DNA of 64,000 nucleotides from Paludisphaera borealis (GCF_001956985.1 NZ_CP019082.1:6944001-7008000); one strand, 5' to 3'; shown: positions 8,627 through 17,647, counted from the first letter of the stretch. Notes: generated from the sequence alone by a model not told the origin. Made by a program: numbers and translations.

Positions 8627-9724
8627 ATGAAAGACTCAGTCCGCCGCCCGGGAGCGTCCGGCGGCTTCACGCTGATCGAACTTCTGGTGGTGATCGCGAT
8701 CATCGCCGTCCTGATCGCGCTCTTGCTGCCGGCGGTGCAGTCGGCGCGCGAGGCGGCTCGCAGGGCCCAGTGCGTCAACAACTTGAAGCAAATCGCGCTG
8801 GCCTGCCACAACTACGAATCGTCCCAGGGGTGTTTCCCGATGGGCAGCCGGTACATGATGTTCGCCGAGCCGACTGGCGGCTCGTGCACGAACACCTGGT
8901 GGATGATGCACACGGTGTTCAACTACATCTTGCCGTTCATCGAAGGCGGTAATCAGTACAACTCCTACAACTTCGTCTACACGGCGCGGAGCGGATACAA
9001 CCTGACCGCAGCGCATACCACGGTGAACAGCTTCATCTGCCCGTCCGACCTCGACTGGGTGCCGAAAGCCTTCGACCCGACGCTCACCCAGTACACCCAC
9101 GGCTCTTACGGCATGAGCCGCGGCCGCAACGAGAACATCTACTTCAACTGGGCCGTGGCCGCCTTCCCCGATCCCGGGGCCCCCTACTACGACAAGTGCA
9201 ATGCCGACCCCGGCGACGGCATGTTCGGCATGGACTCGTCCGTCCGGATCTCGGGGGTGACCGACGGCACGAGCAACACGTTCCTGTTCGGCGAGATGTC
9301 GCGGTGGAACGACAACAAGGGCCCCGGCGTCTACAATGAGGTCAACGCGACCGCCGCCTTCTCCATGGGCGCGGGGGCGACGGGGATCGGATTCTTCGAC
9401 AACGAAGTCCGCCCCCAGACCGGCGCGTTCGTCATCCCCAGACTCAACGCCCCTCCCGACCGCAAGGGCGACATCTTCAGCGCGTGCTTCTCTGCCCCCA
9501 TCGTCCCTACCGATTGGTTCAATCCGGCCATCCAGAGCCCCGCCGCCCTGGCCGCCTGCATGAACCTCGGCCAGTGGGCCTTCCGCAGCCAGCACCCCGG
9601 CGGCGGCAATTTCTCCATGGCCGACGGCTCGGTGCGGTTCGTCAAGGATTCCGTCAACATGGCGGCCTACCGCGGCCTGGGCACCCGCGCCGGCGCGGAG
9701 GTGATCAGCGCTGATTCGTATTGA
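8627..9724 (+). CDS. DUF1559 protein with type IV pilin-like N-terminus
   Basis: A 365-aa protein with a prepilin-type leader ([20 protein letters not shown]), whose glutamate five residues after the processing glycine and long hydrophobic helix are those of type IV/type II pseudopilins. It continues [17 protein letters not shown] and ends in the typical H-x-G-G-x-x-F-x-x-A-D-G-S-V-R-F segment of DUF1559, the very large planctomycete-specific family. ATG 8627 is chosen over the GTG at 8618 because GAAAGG lies at 8613-8618. Probable site is the cytoplasmic membrane or envelope, after cleavage by prepilin peptidase. The role of the family is unknown. A close paralogue lies at 10793-11887. Confidence 0.92.
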   Translation: MKDSVRRPGASGGFTLIELLVVIAIIAVLIALLLPAVQSAREAARRAQCVNNLKQIALACHNYESSQGCFPMGSRYMMFAEPTGGSCTNTWWMMHTVFNYILPFIEGGNQYNSYNFVYTARSGYNLTAAHTTVNSFICPSDLDWVPKAFDPTLTQYTHGSYGMSRGRNENIYFNWAVAAFPDPGAPYYDKCNADPGDGMFGMDSSVRISGVTDGTSNTFLFGEMSRWNDNKGPGVYNEVNATAAFSMGAGATGIGFFDNEVRPQTGAFVIPRLNAPPDRKGDIFSACFSAPIVPTDWFNPAIQSPAALAACMNLGQWAFRSQHPGGGNFSMADGSVRFVKDSVNMAAYRGLGTRAGAEVISADSY

Positions 9725-9802
9725 CCACCTCAGCGGCGCGAGCCGTCGGGCGTCGCTCGGCGACTCGCGCCTTCCCGTACACGACTATCGATGGAGATTC
9801 GT

Positions 9803-10024
9803 ATGCGGCTCGCTCACGGCCTCGTTCTCTCGACCGTCCTCGCGTTCATGTCCACCGGTTGCGGCGAATCCACGCCGCCCCCTTCCGCGACCTCGACCGC
9901 CGCTTCGACTGCGGCCGTCGCGCCTGACGCCAAGAAGGGCCCCACTTCCAAGGGGAAACAGACCTTCCAAAAACGGCGGGAATACAGCGCGGCGGACCCG
10001 GAAGGCCCGCCGTCGAAGTACTGA
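9803..10024 (+). CDS. Small lipoprotein following the DUF1559 gene
   Basis: A 73-aa protein starting at ATG 9803 (MRLAHGLVL) with GGAG just upstream; an in-frame ATG at 9791 would add four residues. A hydrophobic stretch leads to a lipobox-like STGC near residue 20, so the mature part would be an acylated peptide rich in Ser, Thr, Ala, Pro and Lys, ending EGPPSKY. There is no recognisable domain. It lies 78 bp after the DUF1559 stop, probably in the same transcript. An equivalent small lipoprotein follows the second DUF1559 gene at 12250, which supports it being a real functional partner. Confidence 0.72.
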   Translation: MRLAHGLVLSTVLAFMSTGCGESTPPPSATSTAASTAAVAPDAKKGPTSKGKQTFQKRREYSAADPEGPPSKY

Positions 10025-10698
10025 CCACGCGTCCCGTCGGCCCCGCCCGCACGCTCTCGACGGCCCGCCAGGCGGCGAAAGGCAAGAGGGTGTCATCAAA
10101 TCGATTCTCGAACGTATTCATGTTGCAAGGGTTGATGATCCGGCTATCCGGATTTTCACACTAGCCGTTGCGAATCCTCGGAGTACAATTGCGTTCGACA
10201 CGTATTGCATGGGCCCAAATTCTCCGCGTCCGCCCGGCTGGCCCCTCAGCCTCTCCCCGGGGCGTCCGCCGAAGTCGATGCGGTCGGTCCGCCAGCGGCG
10301 GGGGGTGACCGTACCGCCCCACTTCTTTTGTTCGAGCAATTTTCATCCCGCTTGGGGACTGGCTCCCTGGAGACCCACGTTTCGCCGAGCGATCTTGTCG
10401 ATTTTCGTCAAATGTCTTGATTTGAACGTCGGATGAACCGTATGATTGCACCACTCTCCAAGGCAGCCCCGCCGATCAAGACGCTTCGCCCGTAGTCCAT
10501 GAAGGTCTTCCTTCTTCACGCTCGTGAGGGAAGGGGCAGGGATCACAAACGTTTAGGAGCGATCCTCCCCAGGTCGCGGCGAGGCTCGCCTGGCACGCAT
10601 GTTGTAGGGAACAGCGTGTCAATGAGCGAGTCGACTTCGATCCCGTCCGATCCTCGCTCACCGCCTGGCAACGACGTCAATGGCCTCGGCTTTCTTAA
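10025..10698. other. Intergenic region between the two DUF1559 modules, no gene recognised
   Basis: About 670 bp with several short open frames on both strands, none with a good ribosome-binding site, family resemblance or consistent third-position GC. Only the 3' edge shows structure: the palindromic promoter region listed at 10692-10734. Confidence 0.5.
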
Positions 10699-10734
10699 TT
10701 GACAGCGTGCTTGCGTTAACGCTTAAATTAAGAA
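10692..10734 (+). promoter_or_regulatory. Promoter with nested palindromes upstream of the second DUF1559 gene
   Basis: TTGACA at 10699-10704 matches the -35 consensus exactly; TTAAAT at 10723-10728 is a fair -10 at 18-bp spacing. The spacer contains the 10-bp perfect palindrome GCGTTAACGC (10713-10722), and the whole element is bracketed by a 9-bp inverted repeat, TTCTTAATT (10692-10700) and AATTAAGAA (10726-10734). This arrangement looks like a repressor or activator operator overlapping a promoter. The AT-rich patch stands out in this GC-rich neighbourhood. No known regulator is matched. Confidence 0.5.
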
Positions 10735-10792
10735 TTACGCCCACCGCGTCAGATTCGTCCCATTCGAGAATCTTCTTCGCAAGGACCAATCC

Positions 10793-11887
10793 ATGAGATC
10801 GCGATCTCGCCCCGATTCTCCGCCAGGCGGTTTCACGCTGATCGAGCTTTTGGTCGTCATCGCGATCATCGCCGTCCTGATCGCGCTCTTGCTGCCGGCG
10901 GTGCAGTCGGCGCGCGAGGCGGCGCGCAGGGCCCAGTGCATCAACAATTTGAAGCAGATCGGGTTGGCCGCGTACAACTACGAATCGGCCCAGGGCTCGT
11001 TCCCCATGGGCAACCGAGCCGCGCAGTTCACCCCCTACAGCAGTTCGGTCACGACCCCTTGCACGGTGTTCATCGGCCACTCGGCGTTCAATTTCATGCT
11101 TCCGTTCCTGGAGGGGGGGGCCGCCTTCTCGGCCTACAACCTTCAGCGGCCGTACAACAGCGTCGTCAACAACACGGCGACCCTGGCCAAGGTGAAGACG
11201 TTCCTCTGCCCCTCAGACACCGATGCGGAGTCGGTGGACCTCACCCAGTTCATCGCGACGACCCAGAATTCCTACGGAATGAATCGCGGGTCGCAGGAAA
11301 ACATCTACTTCAACTGGGCTTTGAGCGCTCTGCCCGACTCATCATCCCCTTATTACTCGACCTGCAACTACGGCGGCGGCGACGGCATGTTCATGCCCGA
11401 AAGCATCGTCCGGATCGCCAATGTGACCGACGGCACGAGCAACACGTTCCTGTTCGGCGAGATGTCGCGGTTTCGCAATGAACCCGGCGGATCGAATTTC
11501 CAGTTCGCCAATGTCACCGGGGCCTTCGCGGGACCGCCGTGGTCGGCCAGCTCTCCGTTCTGGCCAGGCGACACGCGTCCGACGTCAGGTGCCTTCGTTG
11601 TTCCCCGACTGAACTCCCCTCCCGACACCACGGGGGCGGTCATCGCCGCCTGCTTCGCCATCCCGGTTCAGCCGCCCGACTGGGCCGACCCTGTCAAAAA
11701 CGCCTCGGGCCTCCCCTCATGCATGAAGCTCGGCCAGTGGGCCTTCCGCAGCAACCATCCCGGCGGCGGCAACTTCGCCATGGCCGACGGCTCGGTGCGG
11801 TTCGTAAAAGACTCCATCAACTACGTCGCCTACCGCGCCCTGGGCAGCCGAGCCAGCGGCGAGGTCATCAGCGCCGACGCTTATTGA
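10793..11887 (+). CDS. DUF1559 protein with type IV pilin-like N-terminus (second copy)
   Basis: A 364-aa paralogue of the product of 8627-9724. It starts at ATG 10793 and has the same prepilin leader ([20 protein letters not shown]) and [17 protein letters not shown] helix, followed by the DUF1559 body and the same C-terminal [18 protein letters not shown] segment. The DNA for the leader and helix is almost identical in the two genes, while the middle of the proteins differs, pointing to duplication with either strong constraint or gene conversion at the 5' end. It has its own promoter-like element at 10692-10734 and is followed by its own small lipoprotein gene at 12250. Function of the family is unknown. 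Confidence 0.92.
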   Translation: MRSRSRPDSPPGGFTLIELLVVIAIIAVLIALLLPAVQSAREAARRAQCINNLKQIGLAAYNYESAQGSFPMGNRAAQFTPYSSSVTTPCTVFIGHSAFNFMLPFLEGGAAFSAYNLQRPYNSVVNNTATLAKVKTFLCPSDTDAESVDLTQFIATTQNSYGMNRGSQENIYFNWALSALPDSSSPYYSTCNYGGGDGMFMPESIVRIANVTDGTSNTFLFGEMSRFRNEPGGSNFQFANVTGAFAGPPWSASSPFWPGDTRPTSGAFVVPRLNSPPDTTGAVIAACFAIPVQPPDWADPVKNASGLPSCMKLGQWAFRSNHPGGGNFAMADGSVRFVKDSINYVAYRALGSRASGEVISADAY

Positions 11888-11935
11888 TTTCAACAGCGTG
11901 ATTTGCAGTTGAGTTGAGTTGCAGAGGACGTGGAG

Positions 11936-12117
11936 CCGGATTCCCTTCTCCCCTTGCGGGAGAAGGTGCCGCGCAGCGGCGGATGAGGGGTATTCGATCG
12001 CCTTGGCCTTCGATGAATTCCTATGGTGCTCACCCCTCATCCGGCCTTCGGCCGCCTTCTCCCGCTGGGGAGAAAGCATGCTCGCAACGGCCTATTTTGA
12101 TGGTTGTCCGCAACCCA
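11936..12117. repeat. MITE-like intergenic repeat, copy 1
   Basis: A 182-bp element made of inward-facing hairpin arms: an arm with CTCCCCTTGCGGGAGAAGG and a GCGGATGAGGGG segment, a short spacer, then CCCCTCATCCGGCCTTCGGC and a TTCTCCCGC arm, ending in GATGGTTGTCCGCAACCCA. The reverse complement recurs at 28246-28430 with the same outer ends and order of parts but a different spacer. No transposase is present, so it resembles the small non-autonomous intergenic repeats common in bacterial genomes. It sits between the second DUF1559 gene and its lipoprotein gene. Confidence 0.75.
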
Positions 12118-12249
12118 CAAGACAGCCTCGACGCCGTCGCGAGACCGTCGAGGCTCTTGTCATTCCCGGCGGATCGGCGGATCATGGTTCCCAAACCAGC
12201 GGCCGGCAAGCCTCTCGTGATCGATCGAGCCAACCAGGAGCCAATCTTG

Positions 12250-12459
12250 ATGCGATTCCCCAAGTCACTCGTGTTGCTTCCGTTCAGCCTGGCGATCGCC
12301 GTCGGCTGCGACTCCGGCGCCGCCCCCGAGGCGGAAAAACCCGCCGCCCCGCCCACGCCCCCACCGGTCGCTTCCACCAGCAAGGCAAAGGGCAAAGTGA
12401 AGGAAGCCAAGCCCCCGGGAATCCACGTCGGCAAGCCGCCCGGATCCGTCGATCTCTAA
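12250..12459 (+). CDS. Small lipoprotein following the second DUF1559 gene
   Basis: A 69-aa protein beginning MRFPKSLVLLPFSLAIAVGC, with GGAG at 12237-12240 placed correctly for ATG 12250. The lipobox IAVGC puts the acylated cysteine at residue 20; the rest is a Pro/Ala/Lys-rich linker ending KPPGSVDL, without a domain. It corresponds in position, length and composition to the lipoprotein at 9803-10024. Here the pair is separated from its DUF1559 gene by the MITE-like repeat, which may have given it a separate expression level. Its upstream frame is open for another 330 bp, but that part shows no protein-like composition. Confidence 0.7.
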   Translation: MRFPKSLVLLPFSLAIAVGCDSGAAPEAEKPAAPPTPPPVASTSKAKGKVKEAKPPGIHVGKPPGSVDL

Positions 12460-12586
12460 TCTCTGACTCGGTGCGGTGCGATGTGGTGCGGTGCGCCATT
12501 TCGTGACCCGCCCACGTGTTGGGACACGACGCGACATCGATCCATTCTCAGAGGACCCTGGGGCATGAGCTCGATTGGTCGATTTC

Positions 12587-14440
12587 ATGGCCATGACGCC
12601 TCGACCGCGATTGGTCGGAGATCTGCGTCGCGGCCAACGATCCTCGAAGGTTCTTGACGTGACGGCTGCGGTGGGACTCCCGGCGCGCCTCGGCGTTGGC
12701 GCACTCGTCGCGATCGGGGTTGGAGCGGCGTTTCTCCCGATCGTGTTCAACGATTGGGTCTTCTACGACGATCCGTCGAATTTTCTCGAAAACCTCGATT
12801 TCCGGGGGTTGAGCCCGACACACCTGCTATGGGCTCTCACGACGCTCCATATGGGGGTCTACCAACCTCTTGCATGGATTCTGTTTGAAGCCGAGTACGC
12901 CGTCTTCGGGTTGCTCGCCTGGGGCTACCACCTTGTCAGCCTAGTCCTGCATCTGCTCAACGCGCTGGTGCTCGCGCGGTTGATCGCGGTGGTGGTCGAT
13001 CTCCTCCCCTCGTCGGTCGGACGCCGGCCGGGCGTGTCCTTTTACGCCGCGGCGACCTCGGCCCTGGTTTTCGCGGTCCATCCGTTGCGCGTCGAGGTCG
13101 TCGCCTGGGCGTCGTGCCAGCCCTATCTGCCCAGCGCGCTGTTCGCCATGACTTCGACGCTCGCCTATCTGCGGTCCGGTTCTCCCGCGCGGATCGGCCG
13201 CGGAGGCTGGCTGGCCGTCTCCTGGTTTCTGTATTTCGCGTCGCTCGCGTGCAAGGCGATCGCGCTCCCTCTTCCCATCGTCTTCTTGATCCTCGACGCC
13301 TACCCGCTGCGGCGGTTTTCCAGGCCGGGTCGACCGTGGCGGGCGGCGATCGTGGAGAAGCTGCCGTTCGTGGCGATCGGCCTGCTGTTCCTGACCGCCG
13401 CCGTCGTGGGAAAGTACGTCGCCTATCCCGTGGAGGCGACCGGCGGCGTGGGGGTGCCTCGACGACTTCTCGAAGCCGGGTATTCCGCATGGTTCTACGT
13501 GGAGAAGACCGGCCGGCCCTCGTCGCTCGCGGCGCTCTACGAGAGTCCCGATGCGACTTCGGACGGGAATCGCGGCCTCGTCATCGCCGTCGCGGCCGTG
13601 ATCGCGATCACCACGTTCGCGATCGTCGTGCGACGACGCTCGCCGGGACTCCTCGCCGCGTGGGCCGCCTACCTGGTGTTGCTCGCGCCGGTGTCGGGCT
13701 TTTTTCGGTCCGGCTTCTGGATCACGGCCGATCGCTACGCCTATCTCTCGACCATACCGCTGTACGTCGCCCTGGCTTACGGGCTGACGCGGCTCTGGAG
13801 CGCGCCGGGGCCGGGGTTCTCCAAGTTCGTGGCGTGGGCGGCACCGGCCGTCGCGGTCGTCGCACTCGGCGCCGCCTCCTGGCGGCAATGCCAAACATGG
13901 CGCGACAGCGAGGCGATGATGGCGCAGGCGATCCGCGCGGGGACGATCTCGCGGGCTCGCCACTTGACGGCGATCGGTGCCATCCGTGAGCAGCAGCGGC
14001 GGCCCGCCGAGGCGGAATCCTGCTATCGCGAAGCGGTCCGAGTCGATCCAAGCTTCCCCGAGGCGAACTACGGGCTGGGCATGCTCGTGGCGAAAGCCCG
14101 CCCGGACGAGGGTCTAAAATTGCTCGAACGCAGCCTGGCCGAAGACCCGAAATCCCCTCGTGCGCACATGGCGATCGGGATGGTGCTCGTCGATCAGAAT
14201 CGCTTCGTCGAAGCGGCGGGGCATTTCGAATCGGCGTTGCGGCTCTATCCCTACTATATCGAGGCTCGCTTCAACCTGGCTTATACGCTCGATCGGCAAG
14301 GAAAACGAGAGGAGGCCGCGACGGAGTACGAGCGCGTTCTTCGAAGCGACCCTCGCAATTTCCGGGCGCAGCGCAACCTCACGATCCTCCTGGAGGAAAT
14401 GCAGCGGAACCCGAGCGGGGTCGCCTTGCCCGGCTCATAG
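12587..14440 (+). CDS. Multi-spanning membrane protein with C-terminal TPR repeats
   Basis: About 617 aa. The first 450 residues contain ten or more hydrophobic segments in the layout of dolichol-phosphate-mannose-type (GT-C/PMT-like) membrane proteins; an early loop has FYDDPSNFLEN, matching the acidic first loop of that fold. Residues about 455-605 form four TPR units (for example EAESCYREAVRVDPSFPEANY and EAATEYERVLRSDPRNFRAQ). Such TMTC-like fusions are common in planctomycetes and may glycosylate exported proteins, but no substrate can be assigned. ATG 12587 or ATG 12593 is the likely start; neither has a strong Shine-Dalgarno. It ends 17 bp from the convergent TatD-type gene. Confidence 0.82.
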   Translation: MAMTPRPRLVGDLRRGQRSSKVLDVTAAVGLPARLGVGALVAIGVGAAFLPIVFNDWVFYDDPSNFLENLDFRGLSPTHLLWALTTLHMGVYQPLAWILFEAEYAVFGLLAWGYHLVSLVLHLLNALVLARLIAVVVDLLPSSVGRRPGVSFYAAATSALVFAVHPLRVEVVAWASCQPYLPSALFAMTSTLAYLRSGSPARIGRGGWLAVSWFLYFASLACKAIALPLPIVFLILDAYPLRRFSRPGRPWRAAIVEKLPFVAIGLLFLTAAVVGKYVAYPVEATGGVGVPRRLLEAGYSAWFYVEKTGRPSSLAALYESPDATSDGNRGLVIAVAAVIAITTFAIVVRRRSPGLLAAWAAYLVLLAPVSGFFRSGFWITADRYAYLSTIPLYVALAYGLTRLWSAPGPGFSKFVAWAAPAVAVVALGAASWRQCQTWRDSEAMMAQAIRAGTISRARHLTAIGAIREQQRRPAEAESCYREAVRVDPSFPEANYGLGMLVAKARPDEGLKLLERSLAEDPKSPRAHMAIGMVLVDQNRFVEAAGHFESALRLYPYYIEARFNLAYTLDRQGKREEAATEYERVLRSDPRNFRAQRNLTILLEEMQRNPSGVALPGS

Positions 14441-14457
14441 GCCTGGCGTCGGTCAGC

Positions 14458-15279
14458 CTAGGAGCGGGGGACGGCGGATCGATCGAACCGCGCGCATTGG
14501 CTGAAGAACGCCAGCGGGTTGTCGTGGACGACCGTGCGGATCAAGGCGTCGTCGTGGCCGCGGCGCTTCATCTCGAAGATGAACTCGGGGACGGCCAGGG
14601 GGTCGCTGTGCCCCCAGTCGCCGGCCGAGTTCACCATGATCCGCGAAGCGCCGTACATCTCGATCATGTCGGCCGCGCGGGCGGGGGTGCACTTGGTGGT
14701 CGGATAGAGCGTCATGCCGACCCAGTGGCCGGCGTCGAGGGCCAACCGGATCGTGTGCTCCTCGACGTGATCGATGCAGATCCGCTCGGGCTTGAGCCGC
14801 CGATCGCCCTTGAGCATGTCGAGGATCATCCGCGTCCCCTGGTACTTGTCGGCCAGGTGGGGCGTGTGCACCAGGATCAGTTCGTTGGTGCGCGCGGCGA
14901 GGTCGAGGTGTTCAAGGAACACGGTCGACTCGTTCTTGGTGTTCTTGTTGAGCCCGATCTCGCCGATCCCCAGCACGCCCGGGCGGTCGAGGAACTCGGG
15001 GATCATGGCGATCACCTGGCGCGACAGCGCGACGTCCTCGGCCTCCTTGGCGTTGATGCAGAGCCAGCAGTAGTGGGCGATCCCGTACGCCGCCGCCCGC
15101 TTGCTCTCGAAGTCGATGAGCTGGCGAAAGTAGTCGCGGAACCCCTCGACCCCCGAGCGGTCGAACCCCGCCCAGAACGCCGGCTCGCTGACCAGGACGC
15201 ACCCCGCGACCGCCATCCGCTTGTAGTCGTCGGTCGTCCGGGAAACCATGTGGATGTGCGGGTCGATGTACGAACTCAT
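14458..15279 (-). CDS. TatD-family metal-dependent hydrolase, EboB-like
   Basis: A 273-aa amidohydrolase-fold protein. It opens [19 protein letters not shown], with the H-x-H metal motif, and carries [30 protein letters not shown] and [16 protein letters not shown]. These segments, notably [10 protein letters not shown] and the final DWG-SDPLAVP, are those I recognise from EboB rather than from housekeeping TatD nucleases. ATG 15279 is preceded by AGGA at about 15290-15293; an alternative ATG at 15303 would add 8 residues. The gene is isolated from the EboC-like gene by 7 kb and on the opposite strand. In other bacteria EboB acts with EboC in export of a metabolite to the periplasm; involvement here is inferred. 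Confidence 0.86.
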   Translation of the reverse strand: MSSYIDPHIHMVSRTTDDYKRMAVAGCVLVSEPAFWAGFDRSGVEGFRDYFRQLIDFESKRAAAYGIAHYCWLCINAKEAEDVALSRQVIAMIPEFLDRPGVLGIGEIGLNKNTKNESTVFLEHLDLAARTNELILVHTPHLADKYQGTRMILDMLKGDRRLKPERICIDHVEEHTIRLALDAGHWVGMTLYPTTKCTPARAADMIEMYGASRIMVNSAGDWGHSDPLAVPEFIFEMKRRGHDDALIRTVVHDNPLAFFSQCARFDRSAVPRS

Positions 15280-15824
15280 ATATATTAATTCCTGAATTTG
15301 CATAACCACATGGCCACTTACTGTACCTTTGGCTGCAACGCTTCTGGAGCGGGACGACTTACCGCCGACCAAGTTCTTGGCTGTTCGTGAGCGTCCACCC
15401 AGGCGGCAGGGACATTGAACGCTTTGGGAGGGGGTCATGTCGAGGACGAAGAGCGTGAGGGCATCGGCACTGCCGTCTCGCATACCACATTGCGAGGCTG
15501 TCGCGATCAAGCGCGGTTGCTGTCGTTCCGGGCATGACTCGCCCCAAAAAAACTTCCGAATCTCATCGCCGTTCAACATTTTACGATCGCGCGGGCTCCA
15601 AACAAGTCAGACGGGGAGCCTTCCTTGCTCTAGTCTCCCTGCACGGCGGTCGCATGGAGGTTGTGAATTCCAGAAACCGTTCACGGCGGCCCCAGAACAG
15701 CGCGGAAAACGAACGGCGACGCATCGCGGGTCGGCGATGGTCAATTCGGAGAGATTCTGGCAAGCCTCGCGAGCCAGGGTCCGCGCCGGGTGGGCGGCCC
15801 CTGGATCGCTTGGTTCGGCTGGGG
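15280..15824. other. 545-bp intergenic region, no gene recognised
   Basis: It lies between two minus-strand genes. The part next to 15279 is AT-rich (atatatattaattcc) and probably holds the promoter and leader of the EboB-like gene. Several open frames cross it on both strands, but their translations are rich in Arg, Ser and Pro with no recognisable pattern, as expected of non-coding GC-rich DNA. Confidence 0.5.
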
Positions 15825-16340
15825 TCAGTTGCCGTCCTTCGCCTTGGCGGCGGCCTTGCGGCGGTCGGAGGCGGCTTTGCGGGCTTCGGTGAGGGCTTTC
15901 TTCTGGGGAGCGGTCAGGACGTCTTCGATCTCGGACTTTTGCCGCTCGCGGAGGGCTTCGACCTTCTTCTCGATCTCCTGGATCTGGGGATGGTATTTGC
16001 CCTGGATCTTGTAGATCGATTCCTTCTGAGCCTCGGTCAGGTTGAGGCCTCCGAAATAGGCGGGGACGCGGTGCTCGGCGTCGGGAGGCGCCTGCCGGCC
16101 GCCCTTGGCTTTCGGCTTGGCTTCGGCCTCGTCGTCCTCCTCGGCAGCCGGCGCGGCGGCCTGATCGCTCTTGGAGGTGGTTTCGGCCTTCTTCGCGATC
16201 TTCTTCTTCGCCGTTTGCGCTTTGGTCTTGGTCGTTCCCGCATCCTGCGCGGCGTTCAGCGGCAAGGCGGAGGCGAGCGCGAACGTCATGAATGCGGTGC
16301 TGGCCAGCGCGGCGATCGACCTTCGGACGAGAGGCGTCAT
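15825..16340 (-). CDS. Secreted LTXXQ (Spy/CpxP-like) protein
   Basis: A 171-aa exported protein. Residues 1-31 are a signal peptide (ALASALPLNAAQ cleavage region). Residues 32-90 are a low-complexity Lys/Ala/Glu linker. Residues about 95-165 form a charged helical domain that starts GLNLTEAQKESIYKIQGKY, the LTxxQ motif of the Spy/CpxP periplasmic chaperone family, followed by QSEIEDVLTAPQKKAL, a second such motif. Members bind unfolded proteins or sense envelope stress. The start is ATG 16340. No two-component system adjoins it, so the regulatory role of CpxP should not be assumed. Confidence 0.8.
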   Translation of the reverse strand: MTPLVRRSIAALASTAFMTFALASALPLNAAQDAGTTKTKAQTAKKKIAKKAETTSKSDQAAAPAAEEDDEAEAKPKAKGGRQAPPDAEHRVPAYFGGLNLTEAQKESIYKIQGKYHPQIQEIEKKVEALRERQKSEIEDVLTAPQKKALTEARKAASDRRKAAAKAKDGN

Positions 16341-16752
16341 GGCATACCGACCTTTCTGAATGCGACAACGGAACGGAAATGCATGCGATCGTGGACCTGC
16401 AACCAGTTTAGTTTATGAATCGTGCTCGTGCGATTCCATAGGTTCCCCAGCTTCGCGCGGAATCCGACGAGGCGACGTCCACCGTTCCGGTACGAAATCT
16501 GCATTCAGAGGCCAAGGTCAAGCGGCTTTGTGCGAAGATCTGCACGGCCTCTGAAAGACGTGGCGAGCGAAGGCGGCGGCTCGAACGACTTTCCGGAGGG
16601 CGGGGTTCGGGGGGCTTTACCCGGGCTCGACCCAGCGTTACGATTTTCGCTGGCTGCAATTCGGCAATCCCTACACCTGACGTCCTCTGGATTTGCGCTG
16701 AGTGATGCAGGTGCTTTCGTCAACCTGATCTTGCCGCGTGGAGAGTTTCGAT
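16341..16752. other. Divergent intergenic region, no gene recognised
   Basis: About 410 bp between the minus-strand LTXXQ gene and the plus-strand membrane protein gene; it must contain promoters in both directions. No clear -35/-10 pair, operator palindrome or RNA element was recognised. Confidence 0.45.
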
Positions 16753-17607
16753 ATGTCATCGGATGCGAAGGGTTCAGCGTCGGCTTCCAGCTCGTCGAGG
16801 TCGTCGAGGGATCGCGAGCGGGGAATCCGGATCTTCATGTGGCCCAAGGTCATCTACATCTTCCCGTCGGCGATCGTGGCCTTGATCTGCTCGCTGGGCA
16901 TGGTCTCGCTTCAAAATAAGACCTACGACCCCAGCAAGGAGACCGTGGTGAAGGTGACGGGGGCACCCTCGGACCCCGCGGCCGTCCAGAGCGAGGTCGC
17001 GCACATGACCAAACTGGAACGATTCCGGACGCCCCAGAATCTTCTGGGCGTGTTGTTCCTGACCGTCCTGGCCTTCAATCTGATCGTCATGGCCCTGGAC
17101 TTCCCGAGGTTCGAGCTAGTCGGGGTCATCCTGGCCGTGCTCTTCACCCTCTTCTTCCTGCTCTGGATAGGCGCCTACTTCAACATCAACATCATGAAGC
17201 CGATCAACAAGTTGCTCGAACAGACCTACATGTTCGCCAACGCGGGCTTCTATTTCCTCTACTTCCTGATGGTGGTGGTCGTGCTGGGCGTGGTTTACAT
17301 CACCCGCTGGCTCGACTACTGGGAGATTCTCCCCAACGAGATTCTCCACCACCACGGCCCCTTGAGCGACCTCGAACGGTTCCCGACGATGAACCTGAAG
17401 TTCGACAAGGAGATCCCCGACGTGCTCGAGTTCTGGATGCTCGGCGCGGGGCGGCTGGTGATGCACGTTCCGAACGTCGATCGCGCGATCATCATGGACA
17501 ACGTGCTGTTCATCAACGCCAAGGAAGACGGGCTCAAGAAGCTGATGAGCCGGCTCGACGTCCGGATCTCGACCGACCAGGACGTGACCAACCTGCCGAC
17601 GTCCTGA
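16753..17607 (+). CDS. Conserved planctomycete-type membrane protein of unknown function
   Basis: A 284-aa protein starting at ATG 16753 (GTGGAGAG at 16738-16745 supplies the ribosome-binding site). After a Ser-rich N-terminal tail there are four hydrophobic segments at about 31-50, 90-110, 118-140 and 160-185. The C-terminal hundred residues (from about YWEILPNEILHHHGPL) are soluble and contain LKFDKEIPDVLEFWMLGAGR and VDRAIIMDNVLFINAKEDGL, an alpha/beta pattern. I do not recognise a named family. It is followed by a strong bidirectional terminator. Reading frame and codon use are clearly coding; function is unknown. Confidence 0.8.
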   Translation: MSSDAKGSASASSSSRSSRDRERGIRIFMWPKVIYIFPSAIVALICSLGMVSLQNKTYDPSKETVVKVTGAPSDPAAVQSEVAHMTKLERFRTPQNLLGVLFLTVLAFNLIVMALDFPRFELVGVILAVLFTLFFLLWIGAYFNINIMKPINKLLEQTYMFANAGFYFLYFLMVVVVLGVVYITRWLDYWEILPNEILHHHGPLSDLERFPTMNLKFDKEIPDVLEFWMLGAGRLVMHVPNVDRAIIMDNVLFINAKEDGLKKLMSRLDVRISTDQDVTNLPTS

Positions 17608-17647
17608 CAACGACGGCCGCTCATCCGCCGTTGTAGGCTTCTCGAAT

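Noticed and set aside
11936-12117. Rho-independent terminator for the DUF1559 gene
   Set aside because: The arms are far apart and lack a T-run, and the whole unit recurs elsewhere, which fits a mobile repeat better.
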